From: Bacteriovoracaceae bacterium
GTDB lineage: Bacteria > Bdellovibrionota > Bacteriovoracia > Bacteriovoracales > Bacteriovoracaceae
Length of the DNA: 61,958 nt
Assembly (NCBI GenBank): GCA_025210745.1
Contig: JAOARC010000017.1
Coordinates: 1-61,958, forward strand
Direction: 5' to 3'
Below the pieces are notes generated by a model. It made no database searches, had not been told where the DNA came from, and saw nothing but the letters and a program-made list of their open reading frames with translations. Below, piece by piece: positions 17,718-26,607 of this stretch. A program made the position numbers and the translations under genes. Each line of letters starts with the position of its first letter. The first letter of the stretch is position 1.

Positions 17718-18356
17718 ATGACTAATATAAATATAGAAAATAGTGATCACTTCATTTGCGATTACGCAGTCTTAATAAAAAAAATGAGATTACTTAGAAG
17801 ACTAAATAGACAGCAAGCTGCACTATTATTCGATTTTTCATTTAAAAACATAGAAAAACTAGAAAACGGTAGAGGTACAATTACCCTTGAAAAATTCAAA
17901 GACTTTCAATCTAAATATAAGTTTTCTGATCAAGAAGTTGAAGACTTAAGGTCTGGGAAAACTCAGGCTCCTACTGATGCAAATATCATTCGTAAAAACT
18001 TAAATAGTGATGGCAAGAGACTGGGAAGAAGATTTAAGAGAAAACACGTAAGTAGAGAGTGCAAAGTCTTAAAAGAGCTTAGGCTTCAAATTGGCATAGA
18101 TCAGTACTCTGCAAGTAGGAAATGCCGTTTTGGAATTAACACCATTGGTTGGATTGAAAATGGCCGGGTGGAGCTTACAAATAAGAAGATACAGCACATC
18201 GTTTTAACATATGGTTTCACCATGGAGTATTTCAATGGACTTTTAAAAATAAATCCTCTTCGTCATGAAATGATAGAACAGTCTAAAGTTATTATCGAAG
18301 AGCTAGATGAAAATAAACTAAGGGCAATTATGCCAATTCTTCAAAGCATGAAATAA
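17718..18356 (+). CDS. tandem-HTH (XRE-like) regulator
   Basis: A protein of 212 residues with a strong AGGAG site 8 bases upstream. Two similar Cro/cI-type helix-turn-helix units are visible: residues about 18-65 (LIKKMRLLRRLNRQQAALLF and NIEKLENGRGTITLEKF), and about 115-160 (LKELRLQIGIDQYSASRKC and TIGWIENGRVELTNKKI). A basic linker (GRRFKRKH) joins them. As the first gene inside the left end it is placed like an element-maintenance or excision regulator. Its target is unknown. A 46-residue membrane peptide gene follows after 10 bases. Confidence 0.75.
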   Translation: MTNINIENSDHFICDYAVLIKKMRLLRRLNRQQAALLFDFSFKNIEKLENGRGTITLEKFKDFQSKYKFSDQEVEDLRSGKTQAPTDANIIRKNLNSDGKRLGRRFKRKHVSRECKVLKELRLQIGIDQYSASRKCRFGINTIGWIENGRVELTNKKIQHIVLTYGFTMEYFNGLLKINPLRHEMIEQSKVIIEELDENKLRAIMPILQSMK

Positions 18357-18366
18357 AGGAGAAGCA

Positions 18367-18507
18367 ATGATTTATTTAATTTTAGAATATAGTTGCAGAT
18401 TTTTAGCGGCTCTTGTTATAAATATATTTATATTAAGATTGATTAAACCTGTCTTACTTTTATACTTATTTTGGATATTTTTAAGTCTAGCCTATTCCTA
18501 CTTTTAG
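18367..18507 (+). CDS. 46-residue membrane peptide
   Basis: A small frame with an excellent ribosome site (AAAGGAGAAGCA before ATG) directly after the tandem-HTH gene. The sequence is almost entirely hydrophobic with one Arg/Lys break (ILRLIKPV), giving two short membrane segments, and ends SYF. The size and shape fit a small membrane toxin or a membrane-tethered partner of the upstream HTH protein, but no family is recognised. Downstream to 18782 there is no further gene; two hairpins occupy 18694-18734. Confidence 0.55.
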   Translation: MIYLILEYSCRFLAALVINIFILRLIKPVLLLYLFWIFLSLAYSYF

Positions 18508-18693
18508 TTTTATACTACTAGGTGGGCTACTATCATCGAGCTAATACCTGATTAAATTTCATATTTCGCTATATTAAATAATTTTAAATTTTATTTCACG
18601 AAATCATCAAAAAGCGACTAAAGGCTCAACTCAATTTAGTACATTTTCAGAAAAACTTACTGAAGAAAGTTTAGATCAAAGCAACAAGCGGAT

Positions 18694-18734
18694 CTACGGA
18701 AAGTCGTAGGTAGGGGAAAATCTCCCCCTACCTA
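18694..18734. other. double hairpin in a gene-free gap
   Basis: CTACG/CGTAG (18694-18709 area) is followed by a perfect 10-bp stem, TAGGTAGGGG (18707-18716) with CCCCTACCTA (18725-18734). Neither strand has a following T-run. It lies 48 bases past the stop of the minus-strand cus operon and could be a transcript 3' end or a protein-binding site. Confidence 0.4.
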
Positions 18735-18782
18735 TCAAATACATGCACTCCTGCATTGCTAAAAACTCAAAGTATACAAATG

Positions 18783-19505
18783 TCAAATAAGCATACTAAG
18801 GCCAACTGCAAGCATCATTACATTCTCAATTAATGACACAGCTCCCAGAGGAACATTACTATCACCGCCAACACAAGCACATTTAATATCTCTCTTATCT
18901 ACATATACTGCTTTTATAACTGATACAGATCCAACTAGTCCTATAAATATAGAAATAATAGCTACGGAGTTTGTCAGAAAACCTGCCAGCATTAATATGC
19001 CTGCAAAAAGCTCCGCAAAAGGATAAATATATGAGTATCCAATTATTTTTCTAGCTAAAATATCATAAGTAATAAATTGATTAGAAAAAGAATACAAATC
19101 TCTTAACTTTAAAATTGCTAATACACACATACTTATAGCGACAAAAGACTTTAGTACATCAGAATATACTAACACTCCATTTGAAGTCCATTGAAAAGCA
19201 ATTGACATAAGAAATGTTGAAAAAAAGACTGCAATGATAGGTTGATAGGTTGTCCCCTCTTGCTTTAGTGTTTTTCGACCAAAATATTTTACTAGCTCCT
19301 CATAACCACCAATCCTCTTGCCATCAATAAAAATTTGAGGAGTTGTTTTCACATCGTACTTATTTTTAAAGGCATCTATTTCGTCTCGAGAGCTTAAATG
19401 TACATCTTCAAAATCTATTTTTTCTTTCTTAAGTAAATCAAGCGACTTTATCCCAAAAGGACAAATATGTTTATCAGTTACCATTCTAAAAACTTTTGCC
19501 TTCAT
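18783..19505 (-). CDS. glutaredoxin-MauE/DoxX fusion membrane protein
   Basis: A protein of 240 residues. The N-terminal 80 or so are glutaredoxin-like with a single active Cys (ICPFG, Cys15) and the TTPQIFIDGKRIGGYEEL block. The rest is a four-helix membrane domain of the MauE/DoxX type with the conserved CACVGG and VPLG near the C-terminus. Such fusions accompany metal-resistance loci, where they are thought to move reducing equivalents across the membrane. It is the last gene of the minus-strand cus operon, 59 bases past the DUF3347 gene. Its role in keeping copper or thiols reduced is inference. Confidence 0.8.
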   Translation of the reverse strand: MKAKVFRMVTDKHICPFGIKSLDLLKKEKIDFEDVHLSSRDEIDAFKNKYDVKTTPQIFIDGKRIGGYEELVKYFGRKTLKQEGTTYQPIIAVFFSTFLMSIAFQWTSNGVLVYSDVLKSFVAISMCVLAILKLRDLYSFSNQFITYDILARKIIGYSYIYPFAELFAGILMLAGFLTNSVAIISIFIGLVGSVSVIKAVYVDKRDIKCACVGGDSNVPLGAVSLIENVMMLAVGLSMLI

Positions 19506-19564
19506 AAAATCCTCTTTTTATCTTCTGTATCTTTCAAGCCAAACCTCATTTTTAAATTAATTGA

Positions 19565-20161
19565 CTAATGTTTCGTATCTTGTGAGCCACAATGAGGCAT
19601 TTTAGGTGCGTAAGGATTATGAACCCTTGCCATTTTACTGCTGTTTTGTACCCATTTCTTCTTAACCATTGGACAAGAATAGGCATTGTACTTTGAACCA
19701 ACATCATATTTATTAACAATATGAATTAGTGCCATTGATACAAGGTGATAGTTCTTATTATTAGTTTCTCTATCATTTGAAGCTTTAATTTCAGAAAGCT
19801 TCGTCTTAGAGAAATTTAACAGCTTTGCTACCTCTTTATCTTCAATTGCATCTATAGCTTTTTTTAATTTCATAGCATTTGATTCAACAGCTTTTGCATC
19901 ATACTTAAAAAATGAGCTATGAAGTGCTTCATTCGCCTCTAAAGCTGATACTACCGACTTCTTAGCTGCTTCTGACAAAGACTTCCTATCACCCTTTTTC
20001 ATCTTTGAGTGATCCATCTTAGAATGATTCATTTTACTATGATCATGACTTCCGTGAGTACCCGATGCATAGCTTTCCATTCCAAATAATCCGAATGCAA
20101 CCGCACTCAACACAAGAAATGATTTTTTTAATGATAATTTTTTTTCACAATTTGGACACAT
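19565..20161 (-). CDS. exported His/Met-rich DUF3347 protein
   Basis: The start is placed at the minus-strand ATG ending at 20161, because GGAGG lies 5 bases upstream; a longer frame would begin inside that ribosome site. The N-terminus has an odd CPNC motif before a hydrophobic signal segment, then a His/Met-rich stretch of HSKM repeats that would bind copper, and a helical DUF3347 domain ending with YSCPMV, NPYAPKMPHCG. DUF3347 proteins occur with CusB-type efflux systems as periplasmic metal-binding proteins. It follows cusA by 19 bases, in the same operon. The CPNC is a possible metal site or zinc-ribbon remnant. Confidence 0.8.
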   Translation of the reverse strand: MCPNCEKKLSLKKSFLVLSAVAFGLFGMESYASGTHGSHDHSKMNHSKMDHSKMKKGDRKSLSEAAKKSVVSALEANEALHSSFFKYDAKAVESNAMKLKKAIDAIEDKEVAKLLNFSKTKLSEIKASNDRETNNKNYHLVSMALIHIVNKYDVGSKYNAYSCPMVKKKWVQNSSKMARVHNPYAPKMPHCGSQDTKH

Positions 20162-20180
20162 ATATACCTCCATAGATTTG

Positions 20181-23100
20181 TTAGTTTCTTTTAGAAACAG
20201 TCACCAAATTTTGTCTTTCTATTTTTCTTTGTTCAAAGTATGAATAAACAACAGGAACTATGAATAAAGTTACTAATTCAACTAACATCCCACCAAGCGT
20301 TGGAATCGCCATAGGTTTCATAACTTCACTACCAGTACTTGTTGACCACATAATTGGAATCAAAGCGACAACTGTAGTTGTTGTTGTCATAACAAGAGGC
20401 CTAATTCTTCTTGAACCAGCCTCTAAAATACATTCTTTTATACCATTCCAGTCTTTTGGTTTATGCGTTTTAATTGCTTCTTGAAGATATGTCATCATCA
20501 CAACACCATCATCAACAGCTATACCAAATAGAGCGATAAACCCTACCCAAACAGCAACTGAGGTATTAAATCCACCTATCCAAAGAAGAATTAAACCTCC
20601 AGCAAAAGCAACTGGAACAGCACTAAATATAATTGCAGCATTTCTTAAATTTTTGATACCTAAATAAATAAGAACAAGGTTTATCAATAATGCAAGAGGC
20701 ACTAACATCATAAGTCTATTATTAGAGCGAACCTGGCTCTCATATTGCCCAGCCCAGACAACAGAATAACCTTTCGGAAGTTCAACATTCTTTTCAATAT
20801 GCTCTTTAGCTTCCTCAACAAAGCCAATTAAGTCTCTGCCTTGAACATTTAAAAGAACAAGTGACCTAAGCATTCCGTTTTCAGACTGTATTGCAGCAGG
20901 CCCAGTAACAATTTGAATATCAGCTAGTTCAGAAAGAGGAATATGCTGCCCTAAAGGACTTGGCACTAAAACCTTTTTAAGCTCATCTATTCTGTCTCTA
21001 AGCTCTTTCTTATATCTAACTCGTATGGGATAACGTTCTCGCCCCTCATAGAATTGACCAATAGTCATTCCCCCAACTGCTGTCTGAAGTATCTTATTAA
21101 TTGTTCCTGTATTAATCCCATATCTGCTTGCAGCAACTCGATCAATATCAAATTCTATATATGGCTTTCCTGTAATCTGTTCAGCATAAATGCCATATGC
21201 TCCTTTAACTTTCTCAACTTCCTTACCTATTTTTGAAGCAATACTTTCAAGAGTTTTTAGATCATCACCAAATATTTTAATACCAATTTGTGTTTTAATT
21301 CCAGTGGAGATCATGGCAATTCTATTTTCGATTGGAAATAACCATGCATTTACAAGGCCAGGCACTTGAAGCTCTCCATCAAGCTCACTCATAATGTCGT
21401 AAATAGATACACCATCGGGCCACTGATCTTCAGGAACAAGCTTGATTACTGTTTCAAACATAGCAACTGGAGCTGGGTCAATTGCTGTATTTGCTCTACC
21501 AAGCTTTCCTATGGCATCAGCAACAAGAGGATGCTCTTTCAGTTTTTTATCAGTATAGGCTAAAAGCTCTCTTGCCTTCGTCATACTCACATCGGGAGTT
21601 GTTACAGGCATATAAAGAATTTCTCCTTCATTTAGAGACGGCATAAACTCTTTACCTAATTTTGAATAAGCAAACATTCCAAGTATAAAAATGATTGTAG
21701 GAAAAATGATAAATATTTTTCTATTATCAAGCATCCAATTAAGTGCTGGTCTATACTTTTCAACTATAAATAGACTAACCTTATTTTTCTCGATTGGTTT
21801 TAGCTTTCCCTTTAATAAATATGCCGATAATGCAGGAACTAAAATGATTGCCACAACTACAGAGCCAAACATAGCAAGTGTTTTTGCCCAAGCAAGTGGC
21901 CCAAATAACTTACCTTCACTTCCTTCAAGTCCAAATACTGGCAAAAATGTAACAATCGTCGTTGCAACAGCCGTTAGAATTGCTGGCCCAACTTCACGAG
22001 CTGATTTGATGATGATTTCAATTCTATCTTTCTTGGAGGCATTAGGATTTTGGGCCAGATGAGAATATATATTCTCAGTCATAATAATACCCATATCAAC
22101 CATTGAGCCAATGGCAATAACAAGCCCAGACAGGCTCATTACATTTGAGTCTATTCCTAAAAACTTCATTAAAATAAAACTAATACCCACACCAAAAGGG
22201 AGTGTAAGAGAAACTAAGATCGACGATTTAAAGTGAAGTAAGAATAAAAGAATGACAACAATGGTTATTATAATTTCTTGTCCAAGAGCTGTATAAACTG
22301 TTCCAATTGTTCGCTCGATTACTTCTGTTCGATCATAAAAAGGTACAAGCTTAACACCTTTTGGAAGTCCTTTTTCAACAATTGAGAGTCTTTCTTTTAC
22401 ATTATCAATAACTTCTTTTGGATTCTCACCAAATCGCATAGTAACAACGCCACCAACAGACTCAACACCATTTTTATCAAGTGCACCTCTTCTAAATCCT
22501 GGCCCAATGTTTACACTAGCTAAGTCTTTTACCCTTATAGGTGAATTATTTTTAACGGCAACTACAACATTCTCAATATCAGAAATACTTTTAAAAAAAC
22601 CTTTTCCACGAACAACGAACTCTCTATCTCCATCCTCAACGACTTCTGCACCAACATCAATATTACTGTTTTGAATTGATTTAATTAATTTTGAAAAGTG
22701 AACGTCATAGGCAAATAATTTATTTGGATCAACATCTATTTGATATTCTTTTACAAATCCACCAATGCTAGCAACTTCACTTACTCCCTCTACTCCTTGA
22801 AGAAGATAGCGAACATAGAAATCCTGAATTGATCTAAGTTCTGCTAGTGACTTTGGCTTTACTGAATCTTTTTCATTTTCAAGAGTATACCAAAATATTT
22901 GTCCCAATCCCGTAGCATCCGGTCCCATATTAGGATTTACTCCAGACGGTAGTTCGGATGAAGCAGCAGATAGCTTCTCTAAAACTCGACTTCTACTCCA
23001 GTAAAAATCGACATCATCTTTAAAAATCACATAAATAATAGAAAAACCAAATGCTGAGGTCGCACGAATATTTTTTACCCCCGGAATCCCTTGCATCATT

Positions 23101-23312
23101 ACACTTAAAGGATATGTAACTTGTTCTTCAATATCTTTAGGTGATCTTCCGGCCCATTCAGTAAAAACAATCTGTTGATTTTCACCAATATCAGGGATAG
23201 CATCAATTCTGGCCGTTTTTAGACTGAAAATTGACAGCAATGCTATAAAGACAAACCCTATAACAACAACTGCACGATTACGAATAGATAATTCTATTAA
23301 GTTCTGAATCAT
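20181..23312 (-). CDS. cusA: CusA-type heavy-metal RND pump (Cu/Ag)
   Basis: A 1043-residue HME-RND inner-membrane proton antiporter, full length. The fourth transmembrane helix reads AIGSMVDMGIIMTEN with the key Asp406, the pattern of the monovalent-metal (HME4, CusA) group rather than the DFGxxVD pattern of CzcA. Other blocks include TEWAGRSPKDIEEQVTYP near the N-terminus and the methionine-containing porter domain. It works with the adaptor (23323) and outer-membrane channel (24704) to pump Cu(I)/Ag(I) from the periplasm or cytoplasm to outside. Operon order is TolC-like, adaptor, pump, DUF3347, glutaredoxin-MauE. Confidence 0.93.
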   Translation of the reverse strand: MIQNLIELSIRNRAVVVIGFVFIALLSIFSLKTARIDAIPDIGENQQIVFTEWAGRSPKDIEEQVTYPLSVMMQGIPGVKNIRATSAFGFSIIYVIFKDDVDFYWSRSRVLEKLSAASSELPSGVNPNMGPDATGLGQIFWYTLENEKDSVKPKSLAELRSIQDFYVRYLLQGVEGVSEVASIGGFVKEYQIDVDPNKLFAYDVHFSKLIKSIQNSNIDVGAEVVEDGDREFVVRGKGFFKSISDIENVVVAVKNNSPIRVKDLASVNIGPGFRRGALDKNGVESVGGVVTMRFGENPKEVIDNVKERLSIVEKGLPKGVKLVPFYDRTEVIERTIGTVYTALGQEIIITIVVILLFLLHFKSSILVSLTLPFGVGISFILMKFLGIDSNVMSLSGLVIAIGSMVDMGIIMTENIYSHLAQNPNASKKDRIEIIIKSAREVGPAILTAVATTIVTFLPVFGLEGSEGKLFGPLAWAKTLAMFGSVVVAIILVPALSAYLLKGKLKPIEKNKVSLFIVEKYRPALNWMLDNRKIFIIFPTIIFILGMFAYSKLGKEFMPSLNEGEILYMPVTTPDVSMTKARELLAYTDKKLKEHPLVADAIGKLGRANTAIDPAPVAMFETVIKLVPEDQWPDGVSIYDIMSELDGELQVPGLVNAWLFPIENRIAMISTGIKTQIGIKIFGDDLKTLESIASKIGKEVEKVKGAYGIYAEQITGKPYIEFDIDRVAASRYGINTGTINKILQTAVGGMTIGQFYEGRERYPIRVRYKKELRDRIDELKKVLVPSPLGQHIPLSELADIQIVTGPAAIQSENGMLRSLVLLNVQGRDLIGFVEEAKEHIEKNVELPKGYSVVWAGQYESQVRSNNRLMMLVPLALLINLVLIYLGIKNLRNAAIIFSAVPVAFAGGLILLWIGGFNTSVAVWVGFIALFGIAVDDGVVMMTYLQEAIKTHKPKDWNGIKECILEAGSRRIRPLVMTTTTTVVALIPIMWSTSTGSEVMKPMAIPTLGGMLVELVTLFIVPVVYSYFEQRKIERQNLVTVSKRN

Positions 23313-23322
23313 AGTTTTGCCC

Positions 23323-24711
23323 TTAGTGGTTGTGACCTGAAGTTTTAGGCTCTTTCATATCTTCGTAGCCACCAAAAAGTTGTGCTTGAGCATCAAGCAA
23401 GAAGTTTCCTTCAATCACGACTTCTTCGCCTTCCATTAATCCATGTTTAATTTCAACGTAACCTTCAGATTCATAACCTGCATGAACAGTTTTTGCCTGA
23501 AAGTTCTTTCCGGAAACCTTAACCCAGACGACTTTTCTTTTACCGGTATCAATCACTGCCGTTCTTGGTACAACAAGAGGCATTCCTTCTATATCAACAT
23601 TTAGAACTGCATTTGCAATCATTCCGGGCTTTAACTTACCAGAAGCGTTTTCAATAGTAGCTCTAACCTTTAATGTTCTTGATTTTCGATCTAAGACAGG
23701 GTTTACAAAATCTATTTCACCGACAAGCTTCTCCCCCGGAATAGCTGTAAACTCTAAATCTACTTTTTGTCCGATTTTAATTAATGATGAATCATGTTCA
23801 TACACATCCATCTCGACCCAAACATCTGAAAGATCTGTAAGTTCAAAGAAGTTTTGCCCCTCTTTAAAGTACTTACCAACAGTAGCATTTCTTGATCTAA
23901 CTATACCTGTTGCGTTTGAATAAATTGTAATTTGTCTTGGAACCTTCCCCTTTTTATACCAATTTTCAAATTGGAACTTCTTAATACCCCAAAGTTTAAG
24001 CCTTTCAATACTCTGCTCTAACATATCTTTAAATTCACGAGTTTTGCTTTTTGCATAACTTTTTCGAGCTAGTAAATATTCTTCTCCGGCAGTAATTAGT
24101 TTAGGGCTATATAGATCAATCACAGGATCACCAACTTTAACCATACTACCTGTTGATTTAACATAAACCTTTTCAACTCTCCCTCCAATTCTTGCAGGGA
24201 TATTACTTTCCTTTTCCTCTGACTGGAGAACAGAGCCAAGCAATCTAATTTTTTTAGTCATTTTCATCGTCGTTACTGGAAAAAAGTCTGGCTCAAAATG
24301 TTTCAACTGAGCTTTTCTTAGTTTCACCTTAGCAACAACCTTAGCGGCTTTATTATCCTTTGGCTTTTTAACCATGGGGCTACCGTCAATAGGACAAACA
24401 TCTTCACTTTCACTTGTAACATCTGGAAAGTCTTTACATTGCCAAATAACTTTTTCAGAGACTACAATCGCCGCTTGAATATCATCTTCATCGTCAACTT
24501 CAATCTTTGTTAGATTCATATGACATATTGGACATTTCCCCATTTCTTTTTCTTTAATCTGTGGGTGCATAGAGCAAGTATAATATACCTTCGTCTTAGA
24601 ATGTTCATGCCCTTCGTGAGTTTTGCTAGAATCACTAGAGCCTTCTTTTTGACATGAGACACCTAAGACAAGGAGAAATATTAAAAATATAACTCTGATT
24701 AACTTATTCAT
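23323..24711 (-). CDS. cusB: CusB-type periplasmic adaptor lipoprotein with metal-binding N-terminus
   Basis: A 462-residue membrane-fusion protein with lipobox LGVSC (Cys about 20). Two heavy-metal-binding domains follow: YTCSMHPQIKEKEMGKCPIC and WQCKDFP...CPIDGSPM, both Cys/Met/His pairs typical of CusB-linked proteins. Next come the usual adaptor parts: ARIGGRVEKVYVKSTG (barrel-sandwich), an alpha-hairpin (about 215-260), TGIVRSRNATVGKYFKEG and the beta-barrel VDLEFTAIPGE, then a C-terminal membrane-proximal domain. It links CusA to the outer-membrane channel. It overlaps the upstream TolC-like gene by 8 bases. Confidence 0.92.
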   Translation of the reverse strand: MNKLIRVIFLIFLLVLGVSCQKEGSSDSSKTHEGHEHSKTKVYYTCSMHPQIKEKEMGKCPICHMNLTKIEVDDEDDIQAAIVVSEKVIWQCKDFPDVTSESEDVCPIDGSPMVKKPKDNKAAKVVAKVKLRKAQLKHFEPDFFPVTTMKMTKKIRLLGSVLQSEEKESNIPARIGGRVEKVYVKSTGSMVKVGDPVIDLYSPKLITAGEEYLLARKSYAKSKTREFKDMLEQSIERLKLWGIKKFQFENWYKKGKVPRQITIYSNATGIVRSRNATVGKYFKEGQNFFELTDLSDVWVEMDVYEHDSSLIKIGQKVDLEFTAIPGEKLVGEIDFVNPVLDRKSRTLKVRATIENASGKLKPGMIANAVLNVDIEGMPLVVPRTAVIDTGKRKVVWVKVSGKNFQAKTVHAGYESEGYVEIKHGLMEGEEVVIEGNFLLDAQAQLFGGYEDMKEPKTSGHNH

Positions 24712-25900
24712 TTAAAGACTCTCCTTTAACATACTTTAATGTTGCTCTTTTAATATCTCTTTTTGCTTCGAGCATTACTTTGTGCATGAGAATTTTTTGT
24801 AATTTAAGTTCACTTTGAAGTAGTTCGACATAACTAGAGTTACCGAGGCCATAAGACTTAGCAGTTATTTCTCTTGAGTTACGAGCGAACTTAATGGTTT
24901 TCTCTTTTAAAATACTTAACTCTCCTAAAAGTTTATCAATCTCTTTACTCAACACAGATATATCTCTATTTTTTTGCCTCTTATAGTTTTCAAAGTTTTT
25001 AACGGCTATATACTTCTCTTGAACCGCTTGCCCATGTTTAGAATACTTTTCTCCAGAGAATGGTAGAGGAAAGCTAATTGCAGCTCCAACAAAGTCTTCG
25101 TTGCCATCAATGTTTGATCTTTTTGTGTACCCCAGAGATACTGTTAAATCTGGAACATAGTTTTGCTTAGAGGCAGTTAAAGCTAAATCTTTAGCCTTTA
25201 GTTTTTCTTTTAAGCTAAGCTCCTTATTATCTTTTAATTTATCTGAATTTGTTTTAAGAGACTTCCAAGGAATAGAAGCTTCTTCAACATCAGAAGTTCC
25301 TATTAAATAATTCAAACGATCCTCTATTTGAGATAATTCGTATTTCTTATTGTTTAATTCACTTTCAATTTCAGACTTTCTAATTTGAATATCAAGAAGT
25401 GCTTGTTGAGATGTTTTTCCTGTAGAGTACAACCTTTTACTAACTTTAAGGATTTTTGAAATCCATGTGTTGTTCTCTTTTAAAATCTCTAGCTCTCCAG
25501 ATACTTTCCTTTTGATAATCAATATTTCCCAAAAAGCCTTAGCGAGAGCTTCTTTCTTATCATCTGCTTCAAATTGATATGCATTAGAAAGAGACTTAAA
25601 TGCATCTTCAATATTTCCATACTTTGTCGTCAAAGCTATCTTCTGAGATATACCGAACTCAATTCCAGTCATAGGAGTTTGGTCATCTTTCAAACTATCC
25701 TTTGGAAAATTCTTCGCAGCAATTTTAAACTTTGGGTCTCCCCATGATCCTTTTAATTCAGCTTCTTCACTTAAAGCTTTTGATTTAAAGTTTACCGAGT
25801 CAACACTCTCGTGTTTACCCAGAACTGTTATAGCCTTCTGAAAAGTAATTGCATTTGTATTAAATGACAGAAAGAGAGTAAATAAGGATAATACTTTCAA
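24704..25900 (-). CDS. TolC-family outer-membrane channel (CusC role)
   Basis: A protein of 398 residues starting at TTG with GGGGGA upstream; signal peptide about 1-17. It has the long helical hairpins of TolC proteins (KRLYSTGKTSQQALLDIQIRKSEIESEL and KSYGLGNSSYVELLQSELKLQK) and a duplicated helix-strand order. As first gene of the operon with the CusB- and CusA-type genes it is the outer-membrane exit duct. It is driven by the ECF-type promoter at 25932-25961, 31 bases upstream of the start. Sequence divergence in the family makes the CusC name rest on context. Confidence 0.87.
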   Translation of the reverse strand: MKVLSLFTLFLSFNTNAITFQKAITVLGKHESVDSVNFKSKALSEEAELKGSWGDPKFKIAAKNFPKDSLKDDQTPMTGIEFGISQKIALTTKYGNIEDAFKSLSNAYQFEADDKKEALAKAFWEILIIKRKVSGELEILKENNTWISKILKVSKRLYSTGKTSQQALLDIQIRKSEIESELNNKKYELSQIEDRLNYLIGTSDVEEASIPWKSLKTNSDKLKDNKELSLKEKLKAKDLALTASKQNYVPDLTVSLGYTKRSNIDGNEDFVGAAISFPLPFSGEKYSKHGQAVQEKYIAVKNFENYKRQKNRDISVLSKEIDKLLGELSILKEKTIKFARNSREITAKSYGLGNSSYVELLQSELKLQKILMHKVMLEAKRDIKRATLKYVKGESLNE

Positions 25901-25931
25901 AGGTCCCCCACTAAAATAGTCTTCACATCCT

Positions 25932-25961
25932 ATTACGAGCGCTAATTCTTATTTGTGACAA
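25932..25961 (-). promoter_or_regulatory. ECF-type promoter of the cus operon
   Basis: On the minus strand, -35 TTGTCAC (25955-25961), a 16-base spacer and -10 TCGTAAT (25932-25938). The same two heptamers and the same 16-base spacing occur divergently in front of the ECF sigma gene (26035-26064), indicating one sigma factor for both. Confidence 0.75.
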
Positions 25962-26034
25962 AAAAACTTACCTTTTTAATAAAATTATTGTATTTTTAAC
26001 TAGTTACCCTCCGAGGGGAACTTTTAAAAAGTTT

Positions 26035-26064
26035 TTGTCACAAAATAGACGCATTTGTCGTAAT
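26035..26064 (+). promoter_or_regulatory. ECF-type promoter of the sigma/anti-sigma genes
   Basis: -35 TTGTCAC (26035-26041), 16-base spacer, -10 TCGTAAT (26058-26064); the start codon lies 12 bases after the -10, so the leader would be very short. Matches the divergent cus promoter exactly in both elements. Confidence 0.75.
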
Positions 26065-26076
26065 AAGAGGTAGAGG

Positions 26077-26607
26077 ATGGGAAATCCATTTTCACATTTA
26101 GAAGATGAAAAGCTCATGGAGCTTTATAAGAATGGTGAAAATATGGCCTTTGAAGTTATTTATCTACGACATAAAGATCGCGTCTATAGCTACCTTAATA
26201 AAAGGTTGGTAGATAAAGATATTATCGAAGATGTATTTCAAAGTATTTTTGCTAAGTTTCATAATTCACGTCACCTTTATAATAACAAACACCCTCTTTT
26301 GAAGTGGATTTATACAATATGTAGGAGTGAGCTTCTTGATTCAATCAAGAAGAATAAAGCTAAGTTTGTCCAATTAAGTGAGGATCAATTGAGCGTAGAG
26401 CCAACTACGTTTAATGACAAGATTGATCTAGATTCAATTAAAACTCTTTCAGAAAAAGAAAAACAAGCTCTGAAGCTTCGTTATTATTCTGATGAAGACT
26501 TTATTGAAATTTCTAAGACTCTTAAAACATCTGAAGCAAATTCAAGAAAGCTGGTTTCAAGAGGCATCAAAAAGCTTAAAGTAAAACTACGAGGAGAAGC
26601 AACGTGA
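26077..26607 (+). CDS. ECF-type RNA polymerase sigma factor
   Basis: A 176-residue sigma-70 family factor. The sigma-2 region spans about 10-85 (MAFEVIYLRHKDRVYSYL and PLLKWIYTICRSELLDSIK) and the sigma-4 region about 120-170 (LSEKEKQALKLRYYSDEDFIEISKTLKTSEANSRKL), with the HTH that reads the -35. The gene overlaps the anti-sigma gene by 4 bases (GTGA), so they are translationally coupled. The shared promoter pair implies it activates itself and the copper efflux operon facing it. This is an alternative to CusRS or CueR control; none of those regulators is nearby. Confidence 0.9.
   Translation: MGNPFSHLEDEKLMELYKNGENMAFEVIYLRHKDRVYSYLNKRLVDKDIIEDVFQSIFAKFHNSRHLYNNKHPLLKWIYTICRSELLDSIKKNKAKFVQLSEDQLSVEPTTFNDKIDLDSIKTLSEKEKQALKLRYYSDEDFIEISKTLKTSEANSRKLVSRGIKKLKVKLRGEAT

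Noticed and set aside
20260..22062. Several plus-strand reading frames (60-123 codons) opposite cusA, and similar ones opposite czcA
   Set aside because: They lie antisense to long, strongly conserved RND genes, lack ribosome sites, and show no family motifs; long conserved genes often leave such mirror frames.
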